A stretch of DNA of 64,000 bases from Spirosoma sp. SC4-14 (lineage in GTDB: Bacteria > Bacteroidota > Bacteroidia > Cytophagales > Spirosomataceae). This document shows, piece after piece, positions 7,935 through 15,334 of this stretch; position 1 is the first letter of the stretch; each line of letters opens with the position of its first letter. The notes under the pieces were generated by a model that ran no database searches, was not told where the DNA came from, and saw only the letters and a program-made list of their open reading frames with translations. Location of the stretch: NCBI RefSeq assembly GCF_037201965.1, contig NZ_CP147518.1:7185001-7249000 (forward strand). Reading direction: 5' to 3'. A program made the translations under genes and the position numbers.

Positions 7935-8843
7935 ATGCGTTCTACCGGCTCCTGGTACGACGTTCGGAACGAAGACGGACATATTTATCAGGGGCGGCTA
8001 AAGGGCAAGTTCAAGATCAAGGGGCTCAAGGTCACTAATCCCATTGCGGTTGGCGATCGGGTTCTGTTTGAGGTCGAGGATGAAACCGAAAATACGGCTG
8101 TTATTAACGACATTGTGCCCCGCGAAAATTATATTATCCGGCAATCGGTGCATAAAACAGCTCATGGGCATATTCTGGCCGCTAATATCGACCTGGCCGT
8201 ATTGCTGGCAACTCTTACGCTGCCCCGCACATCGCTCGGTTTTATTGATCGCTTTCTGGTATCGGCCGAATCGTTTCGGATTCCGACAGCTATTGTGTTT
8301 AACAAAACAGATATTCTGAACGACGAAGGACTGGCCTATCAGCAGGAAATCATGGATATGTACGAAAGCATTGGCTACCCGTGTTTATCGACATCGGCCA
8401 TTGAGGGCAACGGAGTCGATGCATTTCGCAACCTGCTCGATCATAAGGTAACGCTGCTGTCGGGCCATTCGGGAGTGGGCAAATCGTCGCTCGTAAATGC
8501 TATTGCACCCACCCTGAATTTACGCACTAACGAAGTATCGACGTTTGCCAACAAGGGCGTTCATACGACCACGTTTGCTGAAATGTTTGAACTGGCCCCC
8601 GATACGTTTCTTATCGATACGCCGGGTATAAAAGAACTGGGGCTGATTGATACAGCGAAAGAAGAAATCAGCCATTATTTCCCCGAAATGCGCGATCGTC
8701 TGAACCAGTGCCGGTTTCATAACTGCCTGCACGTAAACGAACCGGGCTGCGCTATTAAAGACGCTGTTTCAGAAGGCGACATTGCCGAAAGCCGCTATCT
8801 GAGCTATCTGAGTATGGTAGAAGGTGAAGATAACCGACGGTAG
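7935..8843 (+). CDS. rsgA: Ribosome small-subunit-dependent GTPase A
   Basis: A late-acting GTPase in 30S ribosome maturation. An N-terminal OB-fold is followed by a circularly permuted GTPase domain, with motifs in the order G4 (NKTDIL), G1 (GHSGVGKSSL), G3 (DTPGI). The C-terminal zinc-binding segment has CRFHNCLHVNEPGCAI, giving the expected Cys/His ligands. The start at 7935 (MRSTGSWYDVRNEDG, 302 residues) matches the family N-terminus; the frame is open to 7893, but that ATG sits in a hairpin. It is transcribed alone, downstream of waaA. Confidence 0.94.
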   Translation: MRSTGSWYDVRNEDGHIYQGRLKGKFKIKGLKVTNPIAVGDRVLFEVEDETENTAVINDIVPRENYIIRQSVHKTAHGHILAANIDLAVLLATLTLPRTSLGFIDRFLVSAESFRIPTAIVFNKTDILNDEGLAYQQEIMDMYESIGYPCLSTSAIEGNGVDAFRNLLDHKVTLLSGHSGVGKSSLVNAIAPTLNLRTNEVSTFANKGVHTTTFAEMFELAPDTFLIDTPGIKELGLIDTAKEEISHYFPEMRDRLNQCRFHNCLHVNEPGCAIKDAVSEGDIAESRYLSYLSMVEGEDNRR

Positions 8844-8856
8844 AATTTACAGATTT

Positions 8857-9461
8857 TCATAACACACCTTCCTCAGTCAGAAGAGCAGCCACATTCAGCG
8901 TAACGTCATCGAGTACCGGAACCGTAACGTCCCAGTTGAGTGTAAGCCAGTTGTCGCCTTTGGTGGCTACAAATACTTTCCGCGACTGGGTCGTAATCCA
9001 GATGACCCGCTCGGTTCCAAAATCGAGCAGGACTGCGTTTTCGTATAAACGTAGTCCTGCTCCATAGCCGGGAAAGCCTCCAGATCGATTTTAATATCGA
9101 CCTCAACCACAACCGTTGGCGCAACGTCGAAGCACTTACCTTTAACCGTAACTTTTTCTTTTTCGTAGATAGCAATATCGTTCGACAGCTTGTCGCCTAG
9201 CTGAATGTGCAAACCTGGCTCATTTGTAACGACTCAGTACTTTTTACGATTAACGCTGTTGTACAAATAAGCGTGTAATGCTGATACGATAATTGCCTGT
9301 AGATCGCTGCATCCGATGATTTCGCCCGGAGTTTTCCGTTTAGCCAATACATCCTTGTAGCCTTTCCGATAAAGCGGACGGCCGTTGAGCGTTTCATAAA
9401 TCAGATAGGAAGGTATTTGCTGGGCGACGTCAAGCGCCGGAACTGCTGCTTCTGTTGCCAT
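8857..9461 (-). pseudogene. Uma2-family (PD-(D/E)XK nuclease-like) pseudogene
   Basis: Reading from 9461 the frame encodes about 75 residues (IPSYLIYETLNGRPLYRKGY), then hits an in-frame TGA at 9236-9234, where a TGG (Trp) codon would fit (KKY-stop-VVTNEPG). The same frame resumes with GLHIQLGDKLSNDIAIYEKEKV, DVAPTVVVEVDIKID and YVYTKTQ, then is broken by a one-base deletion (or two-base insertion) near 9034. The remainder, LLDFGTERVIWITTQSRKVF, continues in the third frame to a stop at 8857. The blocks match the Uma2 family (DUF820) in order, with the acidic VVVEVDIK core. Uma2 genes occur in large families in Cytophagales and often decay. No intact copy is present here. Confidence 0.8.
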
Positions 9462-9510
9462 AATTGTACGTGTCTACACAATATTACAAAATTCCAGCAA
9501 ATTGAATGGT

Positions 9511-9605
9511 GGTCAATTGTCATTGGTCATTAGTTGAATAATTGCCTGATAACTAACAACATCAATGACTAATGACCAGTAACTAATGACTATTGACAAA
9601 TGACC
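9511..9605. repeat. Imperfect inverted repeat with TCATTGGTCATTAGT-type sequence
   Basis: Arms 9511-9534 and 9582-9605 pair at 21 of 24 positions. The inside holds another ACTAATGAC-type unit, so several alternative pairings exist. Sequence units are shared with the hairpins at 11779-11817 and 37011-37067. It lies between the Uma2 pseudogene and the end of the cystathionine beta-synthase gene. Confidence 0.7.
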
Positions 9606-9618
9606 AATTCACTTTCCG

Positions 9619-11010
9619 TCAACTCGTCATGGCGGCCAGTAGATCGGCCTGGGTAATAATGTGAACCTGTTCTTTTTCGTCGCGGACGAGCAATGCTTTG
9701 TTATCGCGGTCGATCAGCGACGACAGCGAGTCGATGGTATTGTCGAGCCCCACGAACTTAAAAGGCTTGTCCATGACCTCACGCACAGGTTTGTCTTTCA
9801 CCGTTGGATCTTCGATTAACTTATTCAGTACTGTTGAGTCGGTCAGGCTACCCACTATATGATCCTCTTCGTCAACCACCGGAAGTTGTGAAATGCTGTG
9901 CCGGTTCAGTACCTGAATGGCCTGCCCTACCGATACACCCGACCCAATTGTAGTGAGTTGCGACTGCCGGTTTGAAACGCTTCCGTTCTTGCTGTGAATA
10001 ATGTCGCGGGCGGTTTTAAAAGCCCGGTCTTCCAGAAAGCCGTGGTCTTTCATCCAGGTATCATTGTAAATCTTAGCCAGATAACGGGTACCATGATCGG
10101 GCAGCAAAATTACCAGCACATCGTCGGCCGTAAGATGGTCTTTGGCCCATTCCAGGGCGCCATGCACCGCCGTACCACACGACCAGCCCACAAACAGCCC
10201 TTCCTCGCGAGCCAGCCGACGAGCCATTATGGCTGCGTCTTTGTCGGTAACTTTCACGAAGTAATCGATTACGTTAAAATCGACGTTCTGGGGGAGAATG
10301 TCTTCGCCAATGCCTTCGGTCAGATACGGATAAATCTCACCTTCGTCGAACTGGCCGGTTTCCTTGTATTTTTTGAATACCGAACCGTAAGTATCCAGCC
10401 CAATTGATAAGATGTCGGGATTCTGTTCTTTCAGAAATTTCGATGTACCACAGATAGTGCCGCCCGTACCGACGCCAGCGGCAAAATGGGTGATTTTACC
10501 ATCGGTATCGCGCCAGATTTCGGGGCCCGTTGTTTCGTAGTGTGCGGCTGTATTGGCGAGGTTATCGTACTGGTTTGGATAGAGCGAATTCGGAATATCG
10601 CGGTTCAGTTTCTTCGCAACAGAGTAATAGGAGCGCGGGTCGTCGGGCGTTACGTTTGTAGGGCAAACAACAACCTCGGCCCCTACCGCCCGCAGAATAT
10701 CGATCTTTTCCTGCGACTGCTTATCGGCCATCGTAAAAATGCACTTATATCCTTTGCCAATGGCAGCCAGCGCCAGCCCCATGCCGGTGTTTCCGCTGGT
10801 GCCTTCGATAATGGTGCCGCCGGGTTTTAAAACGCCCCGCGCTTCGGCATCCTCAATCATCCGAATGGCAATGCGATCTTTGACCGAATTACCGGGATTG
10901 AAGTATTCAACTTTGGCCAGAATCGTCCCCGGAATTCCTTTCGTGACCTTGTTGAGTTTCACCAGAGGTGTGTTGCCAATGGTATCGATAATTGAGTTGT
11001 AGTAGTTCAT
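9619..11010 (-). CDS. Cystathionine beta-synthase
   Basis: A PLP enzyme that condenses serine (or an activated serine) with homocysteine to cystathionine in transsulfuration; cysteine synthase activity is possible. The N-terminal about 330 residues are a fold-type II PLP domain: IGNTPLVKLN, then YFNPGNSVKDRIA with the PLP lysine near residue 44, then the TSGNTGMGLA substrate loop and GVGTGGTICG phosphate loop. Two CBS domains follow (about 340-460), the first around QLTTIGSGVSVGQAI. The 463-residue length and CBS tail favour cystathionine beta-synthase over a plain cysteine synthase. The CBS pair may bind adenosyl ligands, but regulation cannot be read here. Confidence 0.9.
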   Translation of the reverse strand: MNYYNSIIDTIGNTPLVKLNKVTKGIPGTILAKVEYFNPGNSVKDRIAIRMIEDAEARGVLKPGGTIIEGTSGNTGMGLALAAIGKGYKCIFTMADKQSQEKIDILRAVGAEVVVCPTNVTPDDPRSYYSVAKKLNRDIPNSLYPNQYDNLANTAAHYETTGPEIWRDTDGKITHFAAGVGTGGTICGTSKFLKEQNPDILSIGLDTYGSVFKKYKETGQFDEGEIYPYLTEGIGEDILPQNVDFNVIDYFVKVTDKDAAIMARRLAREEGLFVGWSCGTAVHGALEWAKDHLTADDVLVILLPDHGTRYLAKIYNDTWMKDHGFLEDRAFKTARDIIHSKNGSVSNRQSQLTTIGSGVSVGQAIQVLNRHSISQLPVVDEEDHIVGSLTDSTVLNKLIEDPTVKDKPVREVMDKPFKFVGLDNTIDSLSSLIDRDNKALLVRDEKEQVHIITQADLLAAMTS

Positions 11011-11299
11011 TGTAGTGCCGTTTTAGGTTTACTGTGGTTTTGCTGCTGTCATACGATTAACTAGCAGATTGCCTGTTCGTTCAGCTTTCTGACATTGATC
11101 GTTTACGATTTAGCTTTATTTCCGAACAAACTCAAGTATGTTATGCCCACATATTCCGCTTCGTTTTAGAATCGTGGAGCGTTTGGGAACCGTGGCACGG
11201 TTCTAAAACGAAGCGGAATACGACACCGCCTACCCTTACGTTTGATCGGAGAAATTGCGCTATTCAGTGCATGTTTTGAGCAGTTCGTACAAGCACCTA
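11011..11299. other. Divergent intergenic region with hairpin, no gene seen
   Basis: Gap between the cystathionine beta-synthase start and the promoter of the small exported protein. It holds the 69-bp hairpin at 11152-11220 and no convincing reading frame. I found no good TAnnTTTG element for the cystathionine beta-synthase gene. Confidence 0.6.
11152..11220. repeat. Perfect 20-bp inverted repeat in a divergent intergenic region
   Basis: Arms TATTCCGCTTCGTTTTAGAA (11152-11171) and its exact complement (11201-11220), with a 29-base centre that itself holds a small palindrome CCGTGGCACGG. Both neighbouring genes point away from it, so it does not terminate either of them. Confidence 0.85.
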
Positions 11300-11330
11300 T
11301 TTATGAAGGCTTTAAGCAGCTATACCTTTG
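11300..11330 (+). promoter_or_regulatory. Promoter of the small exported protein gene
   Basis: The -7 element TACCTTTG (11323-11330) fits TAnnTTTG exactly. TTTA at 11300-11303 sits 19 bp upstream, one mismatch from the -33 TTTG. Transcription would start about 34 bp before the ATG at 11371. Confidence 0.55.
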
Positions 11331-11370
11331 AGCCAGTCTTTTACCAAAAACAACAAATACGAACAAAGTC

Positions 11371-11766
11371 ATGAAAACAATTGCTCAATCACTGCTTGCG
11401 GCTCTGCTCCTGAGCACAGCCGCTCTCACTACCGACGCAACGGCCAAACCGGTTAATCCGGTAACAACGTCGTCTTACAAAGCTGCCGTTTATCCGTCGC
11501 TCAATGCCTCGAAGCTGCATGTTGTTGTAGAACGCCAACCCGGTCAGGCTATGGCGGTTTATCTGAAAGATTCGCATGGGAATCGGCTGGCTCAGCAACT
11601 GGTCAACAAAAAACTGGGCACGTTTCGGTTCCAGTTCGACCTGTCCGATATGCAGGATGGTAACTATACGGTTGAAGTCGTTAGCGGCAACGACGTAGCC
11701 TTGTATCCGGTAACGCTAACGACGAAGCCTTCGCAAGCCGTTACACGCACCTTAACGCTGAATTAA
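11371..11766 (+). CDS. Small exported protein, Ig-like fold (DUF3244-like)
   Basis: A 131-residue protein with a clear signal peptide (MKTIAQSLLAALLLSTAALT, cleavage likely after TDATA). The mature part has alternating hydrophobic strands, VVVERQPGQAMAVYLKDSHGNRL, a FRFQFDLSDMQDGNYTVEV segment and a closing TRTLTLN strand. This pattern, particularly DLSxMxDGxYTVEV, is that of the small Ig-like proteins with a C-terminal sorting-domain-like strand common in Bacteroidota. It has a recognisable promoter and a hairpin downstream, so it is monocistronic. Periplasmic or surface location is inferred; the function is unknown. Confidence 0.75.
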   Translation: MKTIAQSLLAALLLSTAALTTDATAKPVNPVTTSSYKAAVYPSLNASKLHVVVERQPGQAMAVYLKDSHGNRLAQQLVNKKLGTFRFQFDLSDMQDGNYTVEVVSGNDVALYPVTLTTKPSQAVTRTLTLN

Positions 11767-11778
11767 GGGTATGAGCAA

Positions 11779-11817
11779 TAGTCATTTGTCATTGGGAGCG
11801 CTAATGACAAATGACTA
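11779..11817. terminator. Bidirectional hairpin between convergent genes
   Basis: Perfect 15-bp arms TAGTCATTTGTCATT (11779-11793) and its complement (11803-11817), loop of 9. The minus-strand gene's stop codon (11815-11817) is inside the right arm. The units resemble those at 9511-9605 and 37011-37067. Confidence 0.75.
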
Positions 11818-12378
11818 CTGACCAATGAGCGCCTTAACCTGATGATGAAAGTGGCGGAAACTTTCCGAGCGCTGTTCAAGCCAGTCGACATCAAAATCAG
11901 TCAGTAGCTCTTTTATCTTTTCGATTCTTTTTTCTCCCGATTTAATATCCCCGTAAATAGCTTGCTTCGCATCATTACGCAGCAATGGCTCCAGCAGAGA
12001 GCGTTTACCTGGCTCTTCGTGCTTACGCTTGATGTACCAAAACCAATGTTCGATGCATTGCACGGGTAACATTAAAACCACCGGGTGGTGATTTTGACAG
12101 ATGCTGGCAAATTGTTCGCGACGGTCAAGAATCGTCGGATGATGCGCGGTATCAATATCCCGTCCAACAAAAAGTACATCTAATCCAAACTTTGCTTTTT
12201 GCAAAAGAGCCTCTGGAAGACGCGCGTCTACCTGATCACGGTTCTGAACTTTTACCCGCCAGCGAAACTCTTCATTTTCAAGAAAAGTACTGGGCTGTAT
12301 CTGCTCAAGATAATAGGCTAAAAAGGTACGCTGGGCTATGTCTTCACCGAAAAACCCATACGTGATAAGCTGGCTCAT
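11815..12378 (-). CDS. TOPRIM-like (DUF4276/RloB-like) partner of AAA ATPase
   Basis: A 187-residue protein encoded directly after, and overlapping, the AAA ATPase gene (ATGA junction). It matches the order of acidic residues in TOPRIM-type nucleases: a first Glu in TYGFFGEDIAQRTFL (E12), then a hydrophobic strand ending DVLFVGRDID (D74 and D76), then VLMLPVQCIEHWFW (E110). DUF4276 and RloB-like proteins show this pattern and are typically paired with AAA15/21 ATPases in anti-phage loci. No signal peptide or membrane segment. The frame is open to 12411, but MSQLITYG at 12378 is the coupled start. The family call rests on motif spacing, not a database search; a nuclease role is inferred. Confidence 0.65.
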   Translation of the reverse strand: MSQLITYGFFGEDIAQRTFLAYYLEQIQPSTFLENEEFRWRVKVQNRDQVDARLPEALLQKAKFGLDVLFVGRDIDTAHHPTILDRREQFASICQNHHPVVLMLPVQCIEHWFWYIKRKHEEPGKRSLLEPLLRNDAKQAIYGDIKSGEKRIEKIKELLTDFDVDWLEQRSESFRHFHHQVKALIGQ

Positions 12379-13478
12379 TTTGGTACGCCCCCCAGAAAAC
12401 CAATGGTCCACGAATCACCTAACGCATCCGTATAATGCGGAGGCTCAACACCTAATTCTTTACTTTTTTCCGTATCCGGCTCAATAACATCATGTTGCAG
12501 GTTCTTAACATGCGTAGCCCCTTCTTCATCTTTGTCAAAAATGAACACACTTTCTGGCATTTCTGAAAACATATCCAGCACCACCGGACTATGGGTAGTC
12601 ATAATTACCTGAATGTCTTTTTCTTCCACTAAACGCAGAATGAACTGAACAACCTCATGTATCCGTCGCGGGTGAATGCCTTTCTCTGGCTCTTCGAGCA
12701 GCAGTAATTTAGGCGGATTCGGTTGATTGATGATGCAGAGAAGAGCAATAAAGTAGAGTGTACCTTCAGAAAGTTCGTCGGCCCAATAAATTGTTTTTTG
12801 CCGACCATCCGTTAGGCCAATCCGCTTGTATGTGGCAGGCCCAGATATTTTTATAAGGTCCTCTGTTGGTTTTACACTTTGAAAATTTATTTCAGTAAAT
12901 TCTGGAACACACTTTGCCAAATCAGCTTTAATTTGAGCAAACGTCTCGGGATGTTCGTCACGGATATAATCGAAAAAGGCTATCAGGTTCGACGCATCAG
13001 CATTAATAACCTGGGCACCCATTCCAACCGGACCCGGCTTGTTAAACGTATTAGGATTAGGATTATATATAATTATTTCACCTAGTGATTGCCTAATAAA
13101 TTTGACAACGTCCTGCTTAAGATTATAGTTATGCCTTGGAGTTAGTCTTACAGTTGATTTATTTGAAGACCAATTGATTTCTACTTCCCTTTCTATATCG
13201 TCTTCTACTAAAGCTAATTTTAGAGTAATTGTAGCATTCTGATTTCTCTTAAAAACTAATTCCGTATGATTTCCTAGAAGATCATAGCCCATAAAAGCCA
13301 CACCAGACTCTTCATCCTCTACTTCAAAAAAATTATGATTATAATATGAAAACTCCAGTGCCTTCAGAAAATTGGTTTTACCGGAGTTGTTCGGGCCGAT
13401 TAACAAATTTACTTTCTGAAGATCGAGCGTTACGTCTTTCAGGCTTTTGAAATTCTGGATCGATACGCGCTTGAGCAT
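12375..13478 (-). CDS. AAA15/21-type (OLD/RecF-like) ATPase
   Basis: A 367-residue ABC-type ATPase without transmembrane segments. Walker A is GPNNSGKT (28-35) in the context IQNFKSLKDV, typical of AAA15/AAA21. The signature DELSEGTLYF is near 234-243, Walker B is KLLLLEEPE near 257-265, and the switch His is in MTTHSPVVLD near 296. Residues 35-230 are the variable insert. The upstream frame reaches 13529, but family similarity begins at MLKRVSIQNFKS (13478). The middle of the gene (about 12900-13350) is visibly AT-richer than its surroundings, suggesting acquisition by transfer. It is coupled to the TOPRIM-like gene, a pattern shared with OLD, PARIS and Gabija-type defence modules. Confidence 0.85.
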   Translation of the reverse strand: MLKRVSIQNFKSLKDVTLDLQKVNLLIGPNNSGKTNFLKALEFSYYNHNFFEVEDEESGVAFMGYDLLGNHTELVFKRNQNATITLKLALVEDDIEREVEINWSSNKSTVRLTPRHNYNLKQDVVKFIRQSLGEIIIYNPNPNTFNKPGPVGMGAQVINADASNLIAFFDYIRDEHPETFAQIKADLAKCVPEFTEINFQSVKPTEDLIKISGPATYKRIGLTDGRQKTIYWADELSEGTLYFIALLCIINQPNPPKLLLLEEPEKGIHPRRIHEVVQFILRLVEEKDIQVIMTTHSPVVLDMFSEMPESVFIFDKDEEGATHVKNLQHDVIEPDTEKSKELGVEPPHYTDALGDSWTIGFLGGVPK

Positions 13479-13545
13479 GGCAATAGCAGTTAGGGCGTCG
13501 TGTGGTCCGGCGCTTTGGCAAGTTAGCAATTTGTAGCAATCTGGG

Positions 13546-15192
13546 CTATTTCCCCATCTGAACGGCGCGCATCAACACCGTGTTGTCGGGATCGATAACG
13601 ACCTGTGCGGGTTTGGAGGCTAGTGGCACCGTAAAGGTCTGGTTAAGCTCCGTCATGGTCAGGCGGGCGGTGCGGGAGACTTCGCGGCCACGCGCATCGC
13701 GAATGCTGAACGTAAGCGGAATGGAGAAAAACGTGTCGTTGCGCTGTGCCTGCCGGACATCGATGACCAATGCTTTTTTAGTTGCGTCGTAGCTAGTGCC
13801 CCAAACCACTTCGGGATAGCCGGGCTGATAGAGCCATTGCTGAAAAAACGTACCCAGCTTTTTGCCCGATACATTTTCCATAACGGCCTGCAAATCGCTG
13901 GTTTGCGCATTGGCATTACGGAACTTCTGGTAATAGGCCCGAATGCCTTTCCAGAACACATCGTCGCCCAGTTCGTGCCGGAGCATGTGCAGTACCCAGC
14001 CCCCTTTCTGATAGGAGTTTGGATTCAGCAGATCCATCAGATTCATAGCCGTTGAGTCGACAATGGTTCCTTTCGGTTTCAGAGCCGTATAGCGTAGAAT
14101 TTGGCCTTTGTTCTGGTTCAGCACAGCATTCAGCGTATCTTTCCCATAGGCGTGTTCGAGATAAAGAGCCGAAAAATAGGTAGCAAACCCTTCGCTTAGC
14201 CAAAGCTGCGACCAATCAGCCTCGGTTGCCGAATTGCCGAACCACTGGTGCGCAATTTCGTGGGCCAGCAGTGCTTCAACATCCGAATCTTTATGCCCCA
14301 CAATTACTTTTTCGTTGTAGAAAATGCAACTGGCGTTTTCCATTCCGCCGAAAATGGTAGTCGACTCCACATTAGCCAGTTTTTCGTAGGAATACGGCCC
14401 GATCTTATCGATAAAATACTGGAGAATTTCTTTGGCAGGTCGGTAATCGACAAACCCTTTCTGGCTATCGTTTGGGTATAGCCAGCTCTGTACTGGCACA
14501 CCATTGACAGAGCCGACCTCTTGCACCGCAAATTTTGCGGCACCAATCACCATCACTTTAGTTGGAATGGGAGCACTCTCCTGCCAGCGGGTCAGTTTAC
14601 GACCATTAGCCAGGTTGGTTTCCCCCATAAATTTACCATTGGCAATGACCCGGTAGCTGGCAGGCGCATTAACGGCAAACGAGCAGGTTGCTTTGTCGGA
14701 CGGATGATCGACCACGGGCAGGTAGTTGCGTGCGTTGTTGGGCCAGTTGTCGCCGAAAAAAGTACGTTCGCCAAATTTGTTATGGCTAATGATTAAGCCT
14801 CGGGCGGGCGTTCCATCGTAGCGAATCGTTAATTCAGTCGGCTGACCGGGTTGAGCGGTTGGAAGGTTGATAAAAACCCGATCGTTGCGCTGACTGAATG
14901 GAGCGGTTTTACCATCGGCCAGATGCACTTCCCGCACGGTCATACCGCTGGAATCGGCTTTGCCGCTAATCAGATCGAACCAAACCGTTTGCCGATCGTC
15001 GGCACGGGTAAACCGAATGGTTGTTTCTCCTTTTATCTGATTGGTTGAGTCGCTCAACGTAAGCGAAAAGGCATAGTTCTGCACATCAACGCCGGGCTGC
15101 ATATAGCGGGCGGCATAGCTTGCCAACTGCGCATACGATCCGGTTGTGAGGCAAAGGAAAAGAAAACAGATTTTAAAACGCAAGAGAGTCAT
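13546..15192 (-). CDS. M1 family aminopeptidase
   Basis: A 548-residue secreted zinc metallopeptidase that trims N-terminal residues from peptides. A signal peptide (MTLLRFKICFLFLCLTTGSYA) precedes an M1 N-terminal beta domain. The GGMENASCIFYNE motif (exopeptidase GxMEN) and HEIAHQWFGNSATEADWSQL with the downstream zinc Glu in LSEGFATYF, near residues 285-330, define the active site. A C-terminal immunoglobulin-like domain carries GYPEVVWGTSYDATKKALV. It is about 100 residues shorter than long M1 enzymes such as PepN because it lacks the large helical domain. It lies between the ABC permease and ATPase genes on the same strand, with hairpins in the upstream gap. Confidence 0.92.
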   Translation of the reverse strand: MTLLRFKICFLFLCLTTGSYAQLASYAARYMQPGVDVQNYAFSLTLSDSTNQIKGETTIRFTRADDRQTVWFDLISGKADSSGMTVREVHLADGKTAPFSQRNDRVFINLPTAQPGQPTELTIRYDGTPARGLIISHNKFGERTFFGDNWPNNARNYLPVVDHPSDKATCSFAVNAPASYRVIANGKFMGETNLANGRKLTRWQESAPIPTKVMVIGAAKFAVQEVGSVNGVPVQSWLYPNDSQKGFVDYRPAKEILQYFIDKIGPYSYEKLANVESTTIFGGMENASCIFYNEKVIVGHKDSDVEALLAHEIAHQWFGNSATEADWSQLWLSEGFATYFSALYLEHAYGKDTLNAVLNQNKGQILRYTALKPKGTIVDSTAMNLMDLLNPNSYQKGGWVLHMLRHELGDDVFWKGIRAYYQKFRNANAQTSDLQAVMENVSGKKLGTFFQQWLYQPGYPEVVWGTSYDATKKALVIDVRQAQRNDTFFSIPLTFSIRDARGREVSRTARLTMTELNQTFTVPLASKPAQVVIDPDNTVLMRAVQMGK

Positions 15193-15212
15193 TGATCAGT
15201 AGATATACACAC

Positions 15213-15290
15213 ATTATTGTCCACAGAGGGCACAAAGTATTAGATACCCAATATGCACCTTGTGCCCTCTGTGTCTCTGTGGACAATAAT
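15213..15290. repeat. Long inverted repeat with 8-base bulge
   Basis: The left arm 15213-15235 (ATTATTGTCCACAGAGGGCACAA) pairs with 15260-15290, apart from an 8-base insertion (a duplicated TCTCTGTG) in the right arm. It sits between the end of the ABC permease gene and the start of the M1 peptidase gene, on the same strand, and may terminate the permease transcript. Confidence 0.7.
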
Positions 15291-15334
15291 AAAGCTTAAC
15301 TAAAATTTTATTGTCTAAAAACGAACTACCGGGC

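Noticed and set aside
11152-11220. Reading the 20-bp inverted repeat as insertion-sequence ends
   Set aside because: Only 69 bp with no transposase frame and no target-site duplication recognised; kept as an unexplained repeat.
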